Below, one piece after another: positions 1-11,466 of a stretch of DNA of 64,000 bases. How positions within the stretch are numbered: the stretch's first letter is position 1; every line of letters begins with the position of its first letter. A program made the translations under genes and the position numbers. Where the stretch lies: positions 79,154,437 to 79,218,436 of the forward strand of contig CM070500.1 in NCBI GenBank assembly GCA_036346375.1. The letters run 5' to 3'. The notes below the pieces were generated by a model. That model ran no database searches. It saw only the letters and a program-made list of their open reading frames with translations, and was not told the origin of the DNA. Source of the stretch: Guadua angustifolia (Eukaryota; Streptophyta; Magnoliopsida; Poales; Poaceae).

Positions 1-1102
1 CGCAAGGATCGGTGATAGCTTTCTAATGCATCGAAGAATGTGCCAATCAGGAGTCGTATTAGGGAGTTATGATTGGTTTTGTAAGCGGGTAACGGGCCTA
101 TCAGAAATTGTGATTACAGGTTGTAAATGTTGAATGTGTGGGTGGGTTCTGTAACCCACCACTAGAATATATTTATGAGAGAGAGTGGCTGGCTTGACCA
201 CCACTAGATAAGTAGAGGAAAAGATAGTTTAGGGCTTAAGCCTTTGAGGAGAATAGGCAGGGAAGGATTACAAGTGCTCTTGAGAAGAGCTTTTGCAAGA
301 GAAATTGTGAGGCTCTTTTGGTGGAGCTTTTGTTATCCTTATACTTATCTGTTGGTTAAGGAGAGACTGTAAATATTCATCTACAAGCATCAATATATCC
401 ATAAAATTCTTACAAGATTTGTGCTCTTGAATTTGTATGATTGCTTTTATGATTTGAATGTGTTCTTGCCTTTGGATTTGGATATGCAAGGAAGGGTAAG
501 AAATGGATTTGCAACCTATTTGCATCCAGCGCATCGCATTTTTATCCTTACCGATTTTCCTCTCCTCTTGATGGTTTGTCTTGAGCTTTGCTTTTATTGC
601 AAACTTGGCAAAAATTGGATTTTGATTTAGTTTTTGGATGCGATGATGGATGTAAAACATTTATACTTGATCCCAAGTTGATGAAACATCTAAGCTACAA
701 GTTTGCTTAAGTTCTCCTCTCTTTCGCTAAGGGGTGGATCATCCTAGGCAAGGGTCGGATCATCGGGGCATAGGGGCGGATCATCCAAATCTAGGTCTTT
801 TAGCTAGGTTGCAAGGGCCGGATCATCCTAGTATAGGGTGAATCATCCGGGTCTAAATTTTTTAGCAAGGTTCCTAGAGGTGGATCATCCGTGTCTTGGG
901 GTGGATCATCCTGGTCAAGGTTTTACAATAAGAAAAGATTTGATTTGCTTGATTTTTCATGAAGTTTTTCGGTGTGAGCTTTTAGGCCTTCTCTGATCTT
1001 ATTAGCTCTTTTTAGCTAATTAAGGTAAGAATTTCTTCAGCAAAAATTTTGAAGTGGCTTCTATTCACCCCCTCCCCTCTAGTTGTTGGTAATGGTCCTA
1101 CA
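1..1102 (+). mobile_element. Sirevirus-type copia LTR, 3' part (left side outside window)
   Basis: The stretch ends with TTCACCCCCTCCCCTCTAG and then a terminal CCTACA at 1102. This is the same 3' signature as the two other Sirevirus LTR families in this window (near 3400 and 53730). A TATA-like AATATATTTATGAG occurs near 165 and a palindrome array at 736-911. No primer-binding site follows, so this is a solo or truncated LTR. The 5' end is off the window and no duplication can be tested. The family assignment rests on the 3' end signature, so it is inference. Confidence 0.5.
736..911. repeat. Array of seven GGATCATCC palindromes
   Basis: Seven copies of GGATCATCC (a palindrome around a central C), two with one or more changes, recur every 15-45 bp within the LTR. 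The spacer text around them is also similar (GGGGCGGATCATCC, GGGTGGATCATCC). Similar clusters of short inverted motifs occur in the other Sirevirus LTRs of this window. Confidence 0.85.
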
Positions 1103-1652
1103 CATCCCTTCACTAATGATACATACTATGTTAGTCACCCATTTGACAAATCAATGCTCTCGATTTACTCATACTTCAATTAATTAACTCGAGCTAAATC
1201 AAGTTTTATCAAAGATATCCTAACCCAACCCACCATGAATCTTTAATTTTTGCAAATTGATGCTCTAGGTGCTTGTCTGCCATGGCATATAAAGCCATGT
1301 TGAAGGCTATGTGTTCAATTGACCTCGCATTGTAATTTTGTTTGAAAGGGCCTAATATACATGCAAATTAATAAAAAAGCCCATAAAACAATGCAAAATT
1401 TACAGGATTTGGCTACACAAGCATACCCAATACTTTCATCAAATATCTCAATTTCCAAGATGGTAGCTTATATATGCCAATTTTAGGTGCCATCATATAT
1501 GTAATACGCATTTGACCCAAAGGGCTCATTATCCAAAAAAAATTGACCCAAAGAGCTGAAGATCTATCTCTATCATCGCTTACTTGAGACCATAAGAAGG
1601 CTTTCTCTGATCAATGCTGACGGCATGATGACAGGGCTCATACACTAATACA
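1103..1652. other. AT-rich intergenic DNA, nothing recognised
   Basis: No convincing reading frame, RNA gene or terminal repeat. The only local pattern is two nearby partial repeats of TTGACCCAAAGRGCT near 1510-1560. Confidence 0.5.
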
Positions 1653-1692
1653 AAAAGGACTACATTAATTAGACTCTTCATCACAGGTGGTT
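1653..1692 (+). mobile_element. CACTA-like left terminus, interrupted by the copia insertion
   Basis: The segment starts CACTAATACAAAAAGGAC, a typical grass CACTA terminal sequence, and runs into TCATCACAGGTGGTT, where the copia LTR begins. The text resumes at 13212 with GGTTTTAAAAAACCATC and then many ATCACAGACGGTTTTT-type subterminal motifs. The two pieces are therefore halves of one older DNA transposon. No right terminus was found, so the element is truncated. Confidence 0.55.
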
Positions 1693-3430
1693 TAAAAGCA
1701 TCTAGGCCCCCTAATTTTTAATTTAATGTTACTATGAGGTTTTGATGTTGATAATCAAGTCAATGACCCCTTGGTGATGAGGAATCATGATTGGGTATCT
1801 AAGTCAGCATCAAGCAAAAAGGTCAACATTAAGGACCCTTGTTACTAGTTTTGGCTTGGGAGATGATTCAAGCCAAGTAGTTAGGGTTGCTTTATATATG
1901 TCGTACTATAAAGGGGATCATGCATAAGTTAGAACCTTGGTTCATGGACTAAGTCAATTAGATTGCTTCAAGTCAAGGTCATATAAAAAAATTCCCCACC
2001 AAAATCAATCATACACCCAAACAGACAGTTTCCCATTCTCGCCGAACCCAAAATTCACCTTCTATTCCATAATCTGGCACTCACTCAGCTCAACCCTTCT
2101 ACATTAGACCGACTTTTGTTCAGTCTGGTGCTGCATATCCAAATTAGCAAAAACTTAACAGAGAGCCACCTATTCACGTCCGACCGACCTGGTCTGCTCT
2201 GAAAATTAGTCCGGCGCAAACTATAAGTTTACGCTGGACCATCCTTTTTTAGTCCGACGCTAAAGCAACACATACAAAAATCAATCAGAGCGCAGGCCAT
2301 TTACGCCAGACCTACTTTCGCTGACACAAACTCAGTCCAGTGCTAACTCTTGTTTATGCCGGATCGACCCTTTTTCCAGTCCGACGCAAATGCAAAATAC
2401 TCGAGTCTATTCCACTTATATTCTAAGTGTCCGCCGGACCAAGCCTTTCCAGAAATCCCTTCTATGGTGGACCAACCCAATATTGTCTAGCGCAAACGTG
2501 CAAATCTAACTTTCACGTCGAACTCAGTTTCTTTCCAAAGCCTATGTACGATAGACCTAGCTGGCTTAGTCTGGCGCAAATGTGCATATCTTTAATCATG
2601 GTTCGGCGTACACAGGGCAATCTGTGAAGCTTAATTCTCCTATCAAATTTAGCCTAGGGCAATTGAGTATTAGCCTGTTTTGACACTCTGACACGTCCAA
2701 CGGCTACTGTGCCAGTTGTAATGGCTAGCTTTTGCCCCAATAGCTATAAAAGCTCATCCAGTGTATTCCTTGTGTAAGATTTTGATCTCCTTGATATTTT
2801 AGCACCGTAGAGCTCTAAAGCCATCAAGAAGATCATGCTTCACTTCTAAATTCAAAATCCAAAATTTCCTAAGTGTTCTTGCTCCAAGCTTAGTCTAGCA
2901 AGTGTTGTGCTAGTGGACCAAGGGATAGGGCTTGTGGATGGTCTATTACTTTTGGAACTAGGTGTTCCTAGACGGCTTGAAGGATGTGTTGTGTGACCTA
3001 TCCAAAGGTGCTTGTGGAAAGCCACCATTGTTGTGAGAGGTTAGAACTCACCTCACTGGAGTGGTAAAAGAGCCACCCTAGTGGAGACCCGAGCTACTAT
3101 GACTAGCTTTGGGGGAGCAATATTTTCGAGAAAGTTCTCTAACGTGGAAGTAGGAGCTTGGCTCTGAACCACGGGAAAAAAAATTCTCTGTGTCTCTCTT
3201 TTACTTCCAGTATTTACATTTCAGCACCCACTTTCAACTGTTGAATTTTGCTCTTAATTGTGTTAGTTCTTACTATCTTTGTGCTAGCTGTACTTGTTTA
3301 TATATTATCTTGGCTCACCAGTAATTGAGCACTTAGGATTCATTTTAACTTATGCTAAAGACTTGTACTTAAACTTAAAATTTTAAAAGTTGCCTATTCA
3401 CTCCCCCTCTAGGCCAACTAGATCCTTGCA
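1693..3430 (+). repeat. 5' LTR of the copia element
   Basis: A 1738-bp LTR matching 11467-13211 throughout. The likely promoter is the TATA box in GGCTATAAAAGCTCATCC near 2742. Upstream of it, at about 2160-2620, lies a series of inverted motifs built from GCCGGACC and GTCCGGCGC; the clearest hairpin is 2207-2241. The LTR ends CTAGATCCTTGCA. Confidence 0.9.
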
Positions 3431-3432
3431 AG

Positions 3433-3443
3433 TGGTATCAGAG
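3433..3443 (+). other. Primer-binding site (initiator tRNA-Met type)
   Basis: TGGTATCAGAG begins two bases after the LTR. It matches the complement of the 3' end of plant initiator tRNA-Met, the usual primer of copia elements. Confidence 0.9.
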
Positions 3444-3480
3444 TGTAGGTTTACCTCGTTTAGCTTAATTAGCTTGGGTA

Positions 3481-5698
3481 ATGGCCGAGGGGACTAGTTC
3501 TACTACTGTTAGTGTAGGTAGAGTAACTGTTTTTGATGGTACGAATTATTCTTATTGAAAAATTCGTATGAGATGCTATCTAGAGGCCATAGGTTATGAT
3601 GTGTGGAGGGTTACGGATAAACCCTTTCCTCCACGGATCATACCTGAAAGGCAAACAACTTCTAGGGATCCTACACCCAATGAGATCCAAAACATGCAAA
3701 ATGATGCTCAAGCTAGGAATGCTATTTTTTCTTGTCTTAGTATAGAAGTTTTTGATAAAGTAATCAACCTAGCCACTGCTTATAATATTTGGACCACCCT
3801 CTAAGAAATTCATAAGGGTACCTCCGATGTGAAGGAGGAAAAGTACTTTGTAGTTAGAGAAAAGTTTGATCAATTTAAGATGCACCCTCATGAGAATGCA
3901 AATAATATGTTTTGTAGACTTAACCCCATTGTTAATAAACTTAAGGGCCTGCGAACTAAAATCTCCGATGTTGAAGTGTGCAGGAAAATGATCAGGGTAC
4001 TGCCTCAAGCATACTATAGCTTGATCACCTACTTGTCCAACAGTGGTGATCTCAAGAAACTCACACCCATCGAACTGTTGGGCAAAATTTTAACCCATGA
4101 GCTGACCTTGGCCAATGAGTATGCTCCCAAGAAGAAATCCATTGTTCTGAAGGTCAAGGAGAGTGTAAGACTTCTTGAATGATGAAGATGATGAGTCTAG
4201 TTATGAGGAGGATGAAGATGTTAAGAAGTTGGCCCTAGGCCCCTACTCATGAGAAAGGCCAACAAAATCATGAGGGTCAACACCAAAGACAAAGAGAAGT
4301 CATTACCTTACTACTCCAAGAAGAACCCTTTTTCAAACATCACTTGTTTTGAGTATAATGAGAGAGGGCATATAGCTGCTCGGTGCCCCAACAAGAGCAA
4401 GAAGAAGGGCAAGAGCAAGAGCAAAAGGGACGATGAGGAGGAGAAAGCCCATGACAAGCACAAGATGAATTATTTCAAGAAGGGCCACTCCAAGAAGCAC
4501 TTGAAGAAAGGGAAGGGGGAGGCTCACATTGGTGAATGGATTACCGATGATGAGAGCTCAAATGATGAGTCCTCCTCCGAAGATGATGGCACAAGATCTA
4601 AGGGCTTGGCCAAGCTTGCTCTCGATGAGTCTACACCACCTCCACCTTTCTTTCCAATTTACCTTATGGCAATGATGAGGATAAGGTGAATGACTCTCCT
4701 TCCTATGATGAGTTAGTAGATATAATTGAAGAGCTTAGTAATGCCCTGCATGCTAAAGCCACTACAGACAAAACTCTAATGAAAACTATTATTAGCTTAA
4801 ATGATAAGAATGACCTGCTTGCTTCTAAACTTGAAACTTTTGAATCTAATTATGATGTGTTGCAATATAAGTTTGATAGCTTAGAGGCTAGCCATAATGA
4901 GCTTGTTGCTAAACATGACAAACTTACACATGTTCATGATGCTTTGGTCGTTAATCATGCATTGCTTGTTTATTCTCATGATTTCTTGAATGCTAAACAT
5001 GCTTTATTTGTTAAATATCTTGATGACTTGCTTAATAGACATTGTGAGCTAGAAATAGATAATGAGACGCTTGCTAGCAAATCCAAGGTTGTTTTTTTCG
5101 TGTGACATATCAATTGCTTGTAATTTGCTTAATGATGAAATACTTGCTTCTAACTCATCTTGCATATGTGATGAAAATTGCAAAAATGTTTTGTGTGTTA
5201 GGGAGCTCATGATAGAAAATAATGAACTAAAATCCAAAGTAGCCAAATTTGATAAAGATTTAGAAAAATATTTCCTTGGTAATGCCACTCTTGACAAGAC
5301 TCTTGTGGAGCAAAGGGTCATCTTGGGCAAGAAAGGATTAGGCTATAAACCTAGGGATTTGCCCAAGAAAGGTGGATGGACCAGACCCAAATTGAACTTT
5401 GTCAAGAAGAGTACTCAATGCTATTATTGTCATAAATCTGACCATGCTTCAAAAGATTGTACTTTTGCTAGTGCTCCGCATGTTAGAGTAAAAAGGGGTT
5501 GCATGATTGATGCTGATTACATGCTCTTTAAGGACTTTTGGGGGTAAAATGACTGTGAAATATGTTAGCCCCTCTAACCTTGATAAGAAGTTTAAAGCCG
5601 TTTAGGTGCCTAGGTCTTTACTTACTAATCCTTTTGGCCCCAAAATTATTGAGACTAGCACCAAAGGACCTAAAAGTATTTAGCTACCTAAAACCAAG
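3481..5698 (+). pseudogene. Copia gag pseudogene (first half, before the nested insertion)
   Basis: The frame opens at ATG 3481 with a copia-type gag beginning (MAEGTSS). It is stopped by TGA at 3556, where a Trp codon is expected, and again by TAA at 3802; frame changes follow. The second segment (3829-4182) is the alpha-helical gag core. A zinc knuckle at 4345-4386 reads CFEYNERGHIAARC, so the second Cys of the CX2C pair is Tyr. A Lys/Ser/Asp/Glu-rich tail and a coiled-coil-like segment (4686-5105) follow, then a second, intact knuckle, CYYCHKSDHASKDC, at 5419-5460. Two knuckles and a long C-terminal gag extension fit Sireviruses. The frame is cut at 5698 by another retrotransposon. Non-functional. 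Confidence 0.85.
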
Positions 5699-6175
5699 TG
5701 TCGACGTTTGTTACCGACAATAATGAAAAGGGGGCTAGGCGCTGAATCCAAACTTCATGGTAGCACAAGACACCGAATGTATACAGGTTCGGGCTCCCGC
5801 GATGGAGATGATACCCTAGTCCTGTGCTCTGGAATTATATGTGGCTAGCTATTCGCTAATGATGTTGTGCTCTCTCTCCAGGACGCTACCTTACCCCCCT
5901 TTATATAGTAGAGGGGTGCGGTTACAAAGGAGAGTCCTAATCGGTTACAAGGTGAAGATTGTATCTCTTTTCTTATCCGTTAAACATGATAGCGGTTAGG
6001 ATTACAATTGTATCCTCCCTAAGCAGGGTTGGTTTCCATCTTCGGGGTTTCCTTGTTGTACATAGCGGCCTGCCTCTTGAGCAATACCCATCTTCATGTA
6101 GTCGGCTTGGCCCATCCGCTCTTGGGTGGTCCTCACGGCCTGCCATGCAGATACCCTGGCTCCATATACTCCACA
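5699..6175 (-). repeat. LTR of nested element (3' LTR on minus strand)
   Basis: 477 bp, bounded by TGTCGACGTTTG and CTCCATATACTCCACA. The copy at 8642 differs at about 20 positions, including a 1-base length change in a C run. Confidence 0.92.
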
Positions 6176-7059
6176 AGAGTCTCCCGAGTGCTTTGCGATC
6201 GAAGTTGCCGCTTTCTCGTCAGAGCCTAACCGAAGTCATGCTTCACGCCGAGTGCTTTAGTTCTTGATGCAGCTTCGACCGTTTTTTCCAAATGAAAGTG
6301 CCCTGTTGTAGGCAAAGACGTCGTGAAGGACTCAATAGAGCTCCATGTGTTAAATTTTTCGAGTGGTACCCAGCCTAATTATTGGAATACTGGCAGTCGG
6401 CTCATCTTGGGGCATACCGTATCCCCAACGATATGCAGAAGACAAAACGCTTTTCCCGCTCAAGGCGAAATTCAGCGTCACTCCTTTTAAATTCATTCGT
6501 CGCCGAAGTTGCTGATGTCGTCGTTGAAGCATTGGTCCACACGCATCGCATCTAATTTTAGTAGCCCTGAAATGAAATCATGTATATGCAGAACTTAGGC
6601 CGTGTAGAAACAACTCACTCGGATGTGATGTCCGACTGGTTTATATACAATTTTAGAGTTTTTTTTACTCCTTTTCCTTATTGATTTTGAATTCATCCGA
6701 GTGGTTTGACTCTTTTTGTTTAAGCACTCTGCCCGACTAGTCTAGCCCCCGAGCGTCGGGAGTCGGCTCATGGCTCTTTTTCCCAGGCACGCGTTTTGGG
6801 TGACTAGAGTTCGTCGTTCATGGGGTCAGAGCTTCACAATTCGGAATTAACGCGCTCGGATTCATTTGCAATTGTTAAGTAAAAGAAGAAAAACACAATT
6901 CAGAAAAAGATGTACGCATGCACACACTATTAGGTGTAGCCCCCGACTTACTGCTTAGTTGTGGATCAACTAAGTAGCAAGTCAAGAAAGCTAACAATTT
7001 TATTCATAATGACATAAAAAAGTGACTTAGCTGTTTTATGCTCCATGTGTTTTGACGAT

Positions 7060-7290
7060 CGTCCCATCCTTGGTCGTGGCGCAGCGTAGCTCGTGGTCGC
7101 AGCCGGGCGTGGCGCTGGCGCCGGGCGTGGCCTGTGGGTCGTGCCGAAGGTGGCGCCGGGCGCGGGCGAGGCTCATGGTCGTGCCGATGGTGGCGCCGGC
7201 GCAGCGCGTGGCTCGTGGTCAGCCGGTAGCGCCGTGGCGCCGGGCGTAGGCTCGTGGTCGTGCCAAAGGTGGCGCTCGGGGCGCAGGCGT
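7060..7290. repeat. GC-rich degenerate tandem repeat
   Basis: Repeated blocks of GTGGCGCCGGGCG and GCTCGTGGTCGTGCC occur about five times in 230 bp, inside the nested element. Short open frames here are Gly/Ala/Arg-rich artefacts of composition. Confidence 0.7.
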
Positions 7291-7673
7291 TAGCGATCCG
7301 CTAATGCGAACATCTCTTTTACCATAGTTGGCGACTTCCGAGACATCTTATTATTCAAGTTGACGTTGCTGACTCCTTTCTGGAAAATTGTTGTGACGAC
7401 CGCGTCTGAGACGTCCCGGATTGAATCCTTACCGTATCCGAATCGGGAAGTTAGCCCCCGAATTACTACTCGTGAGTAGATGGCCGCGGCGCTCCCTGAC
7501 CCGAACGGAAGTTCGGATGAAATATCAATGAAGTCTCTCCCAGATTGGATCTGGTCCGAGTCCGAAAGAGCAAACTTGTCGAGGTTGTCGGTGATGAAGT
7601 TGAGGCTCCCTAAGTGAAAAGCATGACTCCTTCCCATGGTCAACTCCTCGAGCATCTTCTCGCTGCTAGCCAT
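7290..7673 (-). pseudogene. Gag-like remnant of the nested gypsy-type element
   Basis: A 127-codon minus-strand frame. Its last 25 residues (MSRKSPTMVKEMFALADR) resemble the end of gypsy capsid domains, where a short 'P.TV.E...LA' motif is common. Upstream it reads like a degraded gag leader; there is no pol downstream. The low-complexity block at 7060-7290 follows directly. The match is from memory of the family pattern, so confidence is modest. Confidence 0.45.
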
Positions 7674-8621
7674 GCTTCAAGTGTCGCCTCCTTCAATAAG
7701 CCGATGCATCATCGAACTGCACCGATTGATAAATCATAGCAAGTGCTGCCTGATCTATCGTGTCGTCTTCCTCAGCCTTCCTCTTTGGATCAACTGCAAC
7801 TCTAGGTCTTCGCCTTCTTGCTCACATTCTCGTGATCTTGCCTTGTCCTCGCTTTCAGAAGCAATAGAACACCTTCAAGCAACACAAAGACTCGCCCTCC
7901 CTTGTTTTTCTTCACGTGATACTAGCTCGCCTCTAAGCCTTATTCCGTACACAAAGACTTGATGCCCGGATTGCATATTATGTCTTCGCCGGTTTGCACT
8001 ACCGTTGCCGCCAGGCACTCCGAGTCCGAATGACCGAGCCCGAGACGGACACCAATGTTGTCAAATTCTTTTCGGATCGATACCGGGTGTATGTTGCATC
8101 AACGGCGACTCAGACGCTGCGGATGGGCGTGGTGGAGAGGAACACCAATTTAGGATGGCTACACCTTGCCGACAAATTATTTGCCGTGCCGCCGCGGAGG
8201 CATCAAACACCGCGCCTCGCCTTCCTCGATGCACTTCGTGAGGTGGGAGGACACGGGCGGCGCCGGCGCGCGCTCCTCGCTACCGCTGCCGCCTCAGACA
8301 AATCGCTATTTCCTTGCACCGTCGAACGTGAGTTCCTCGCACCTCTTCGTGTCAGGCATTCCGAGTGGCCGCTCCGCCTTGGCGACGAGAACTTGGAGAG
8401 CTCGCCTCTGCCGCGCGATTGGCCGCCTCGATACAAGACTCGCCTCGAGTAGTCGACTCGACGACAAGATCAACGTGATCTACGATCTGGCTGCCTGCCT
8501 CTTGGAGCTTTGGATCTCCTGCGCTCTGAACACAACACTAAAGAATTTTTTGGACAGTTTTCTGTGATGACAATTCCATTGATGGGGGCCATCAAGCTTG
8601 CTAAGATTGATCTTGACGCAT

Positions 8622-8639
8622 CCCCTACCTAGCGCGCCA
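8622..8639 (-). other. Primer-binding site of nested element
   Basis: On the minus strand TGGCGCGCTAGGTAGGGG lies immediately inside the LTR. This is the form of primer site seen in many grass gypsy elements, and it fixes the element's orientation. Confidence 0.7.
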
Positions 8640-8641
8640 AC

Positions 8642-9119
8642 TGTCGACGTTTGTTACCGACAATAATGAAAAGGGGGCTAGGCGCTGGATCCAAACTTGA
8701 TGGTAGCACAAGACACCGGATATATACAGGTTCGGGCTCCCGCGGTGGAGATAATACCCTAGTCCTATGCTCTGGAATTATATGTGGCTAGCTATTCGCT
8801 AATGATGTTGTGCTCTCTCTCCAGGACGCTACCTTACCCCCCCTTTATATAGTAGAGGGGTGCGGTTACAAAGGAGAGTCATAATCGGTTACAAGGTGGA
8901 GATTGTATCTCTTTCCTTATCCGTTAAACATGATAGCAGTTAGGATTACAATTGTATCCTCCCTAAGCAGGGTTGGTTTCCATCTTCGAGGTTTCCTTGT
9001 TGCGCATAGCGGCCTGACTCCTGAGCAGTACCCATCTTCATGTAGTCGGCTTGGCCCATCCCCTTTTGGGTGGTCCTCACGGCCTGCCATGCAGATACCC
9101 TGGCTCCATATACTCCACA
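8642..9119 (-). repeat. LTR of nested element (5' LTR on minus strand)
   Basis: 478 bp, same termini as 5699-6175, followed by the CCAAG target duplication. Confidence 0.92.
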
Positions 9120-11460
9120 CCAAGTAATGAACTTTGTTATCTAAGTGAACTACAAGAGTGGTGGCCGGCATTGGATGATTGACAATGGGTGTACTCAACA
9201 TATAACCGGTACCTCAAGAATGTTTACCTCAATTGAAGGGGAAAGCACCAGCCACAAGATCACTTTTGGAAACAATAGCAAGAGAAAGGTAAAGGGTATT
9301 GATAAGATTGCCATCTCCAATGACCATTCAATTGAAAATGTGATCATTGTAGATTCTTTAAATTTCAATGTTCTTTCGGTTGCCCAATTATGTGATCTTG
9401 GATTCCATTATGTCTTCTTTAATGATGAAGTAACCATTTTTGATAAAAACGACAAGCTTATTTTCAAAGGTTTTAGATTTTAAAATCTCTATTTTGTTGA
9501 TTTTAACTCTAACTTCTCATGCATCTCGACTTACCTTTTAGCTAAAGTCTCCCTTGGATGGTTTTGGCATCGGCGTCTTGATATGTAGGTATGTCTAACC
9601 TCAAAAAGCTTTTCAAAAATGAATTAGTGGTGGGCTTGAAAGATGTTAAATTTAAAAAGATAAGTTTTGTAGTGCTTGTTAAGCCGGCAAGCAAGTAGAT
9701 AACTCTCATCCCATCAAAAACATCATATCCACCACCACTAGGCCCCTAGAACTCTTGCATATGGATGTGTTTGGTCCCACTACATATGCTAGCATAGGTG
9801 GCAACTCTTATTGTCTGGTAATAGTAGATAATTTCTCTCATTTTATTTGGCTTTTCTTTTTTGCCAAATAAAAGTAAAGTTGAAAAAAATTTCAAAACAT
9901 TTGCAAAAAGGGTCTAAAATGAATTTGATTGCCCCATCAAGAAAATAAGGAGTAACAATGGAACCGAGTTTGTTAATACTAACATTGTTGAGTATTGTAA
10001 TGAGTTAGGCATAAAGCATAAATTTTCAGCCATCTATACTCCTCAACAAAATAGTGTGGTTGAAAGAAAGAATAGAACACACATGGAGATGGCAAGGACT
10101 ATGCTAGATGAGTATGGTACTCCCGATGCTTTTTGGGCCGATGCCATCAACACAACATGCCATGCCATCAACCGTTTCTACCTCCATCGACTACTCAAGA
10201 AGACTCCATATGAGCTATTGGTGGGGAGGCGGCCCAACATCTCCTATTTTTGTGTGTTTGGATGCAAGGTGTACATTTACAAAAACATGACACACTTAGG
10301 TAAATTCCAAAGGAGGTGCAATATTGGTTTTATGTTAGACTATTCTTCTACGTCTAAGATTTATAGAGTATTTAACAATTCAACTGGCTTAGTAGAAAAA
10401 ACCTATGATGTAAAATTCGATGAATTTAATGGTTCACAAGGTGAGTATGAGAATCTAACTGATATAGGTGATGATGCCTTGGTGCAAGCTATGAGAAAGA
10501 TGGAAGTTGGAGACATCAAACCTAAAGAGGACAAAAATGAGCCACCTACACCTTCCATGGAACCACTTGATGGAACACAAGAGGAAGAGGAGGAAAAGGA
10601 TTAAGAAGGATCTAAACTCGTAAAGAACCATCACACCATTGCCAAGGATCACCCCGTGGACCAAATCATTGGTGAATTTAGTAAGGGTGTCCAAACTCTC
10701 TCTAGACAAGCTTCCTTTTGTGAACATTACTCGTTTGTTTTCTGTGTTGAACCTAAAATAATGGAAAAAGCATTAGAAGATACAAATTGGATCATGGCCA
10801 TAGAAGAGGAGCACAATAATTTCAAGAGGAACAAAGTATGAAACCTGATGGAACGCCCAAAGGACCACAATATCACAGAGACAAAGTGAGTGTTCCGGAA
10901 CAAACAAGATGAGAATGGAGTGGTGGTGTGCAACAAGGCAAGGCTAGTAGCACAAGGCTTCACTCAAGTGGAGGGATTGGACTATGGAGAGACGTATGCC
11001 CCGTAGCTCCAATACAGTTCCTTTTAACTTTTGCATTTCACTTTAACATCACTCTCTTTCAAATGAATATAAAAAGTGCTTTTCTTAATGGCATCATTGA
11101 AGAAACTGTTTTTATTGAACAACTCGGTTTTGAAGATTTAAAATTTTCAAATCAGGTTTACAAATTATCTAAGATACTCTATGGGTTGAAACAAGCTCCA
11201 AGGGAATGGTATAAGCACCTTAGAGATTTTCTTTTAGAAAAAGATTTTAAAATTGGAAAGGTTGATCTAACTCTATTCTTAAAAGAAATCAATAGTGCAT
11301 TAATGATTTGCCAAATTTATATAGATGATATTATCTTTAGATGCACTGATCTCTCCCTTTGCAAGGAATTTAGTGACATGATGGCAAGGGAGTTTGAGAT
11401 GTCCACAATATGGGAGCTCACGTTCTTCCTTGCATTTCAAGTCACACAAATGAAGAAGGG
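9120..11460 (+). pseudogene. Copia pol pseudogene: protease, integrase, reverse transcriptase; RNase H missing
   Basis: At 9172-9189 is a copia protease core, WMIDNGCT, with D-N-G in place of the usual D-S-G. A pre-integrase region follows to about 9483. The integrase core (about 9540-10600) is riddled with stops; its C-terminal half (10056-10604) is open and recognisable (ERKNRTHMEMARTML, ELLVGRRPNISYFCVFGCK). The RT begins near 10800 with stops at about 10839 and 10888. It is then open from 10928 and holds the active-site YIDD at 11318-11329 followed by IIF. The frame ends 'FFLAFQVTQMKKG' and runs straight into the polypurine tract, so the RNase H domain and any 3' gene are deleted. Non-functional. 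Confidence 0.9.
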
Positions 11461-11466
11461 GGAGAT
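11452..11466 (+). other. Polypurine tract
   Basis: GAAGAAGGGGGAGAT directly precedes the 3' LTR. The same GGGGGAGAT core precedes the LTR at 59744 (minus strand). Confidence 0.85.

Larger units (their letters stand above)
5699..9119 (-). mobile_element. Non-autonomous gypsy-like LTR element nested in the copia element
   Basis: LTRs at 5699-6175 and 8642-9119 (about 478 bp, TG...CA) enclose 2.47 kb with no protease, RT, RNase H or integrase. The target duplication is perfect: CCAAG at 5694-5698 and 9120-9124. The minus orientation is shown by the TATA box (CTATATAAAGGGG on minus, near 5905 and 8850), by the primer site beside 8641, and by a gag-like frame on the minus strand. By eye the two LTRs differ at about 20 of 478 positions (about 4%), so insertion is fairly recent compared with the decayed host element. 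Confidence 0.9.

Noticed and set aside
421..630. Short frames at the left edge
   Set aside because: They lie inside an LTR, overlap on both strands and show no domain.
8166..8567. Frames of up to about 150 codons in the nested element
   Set aside because: They overlap in several frames in GC-rich DNA. No gag or pol motif on the plus strand, and the element runs on minus.
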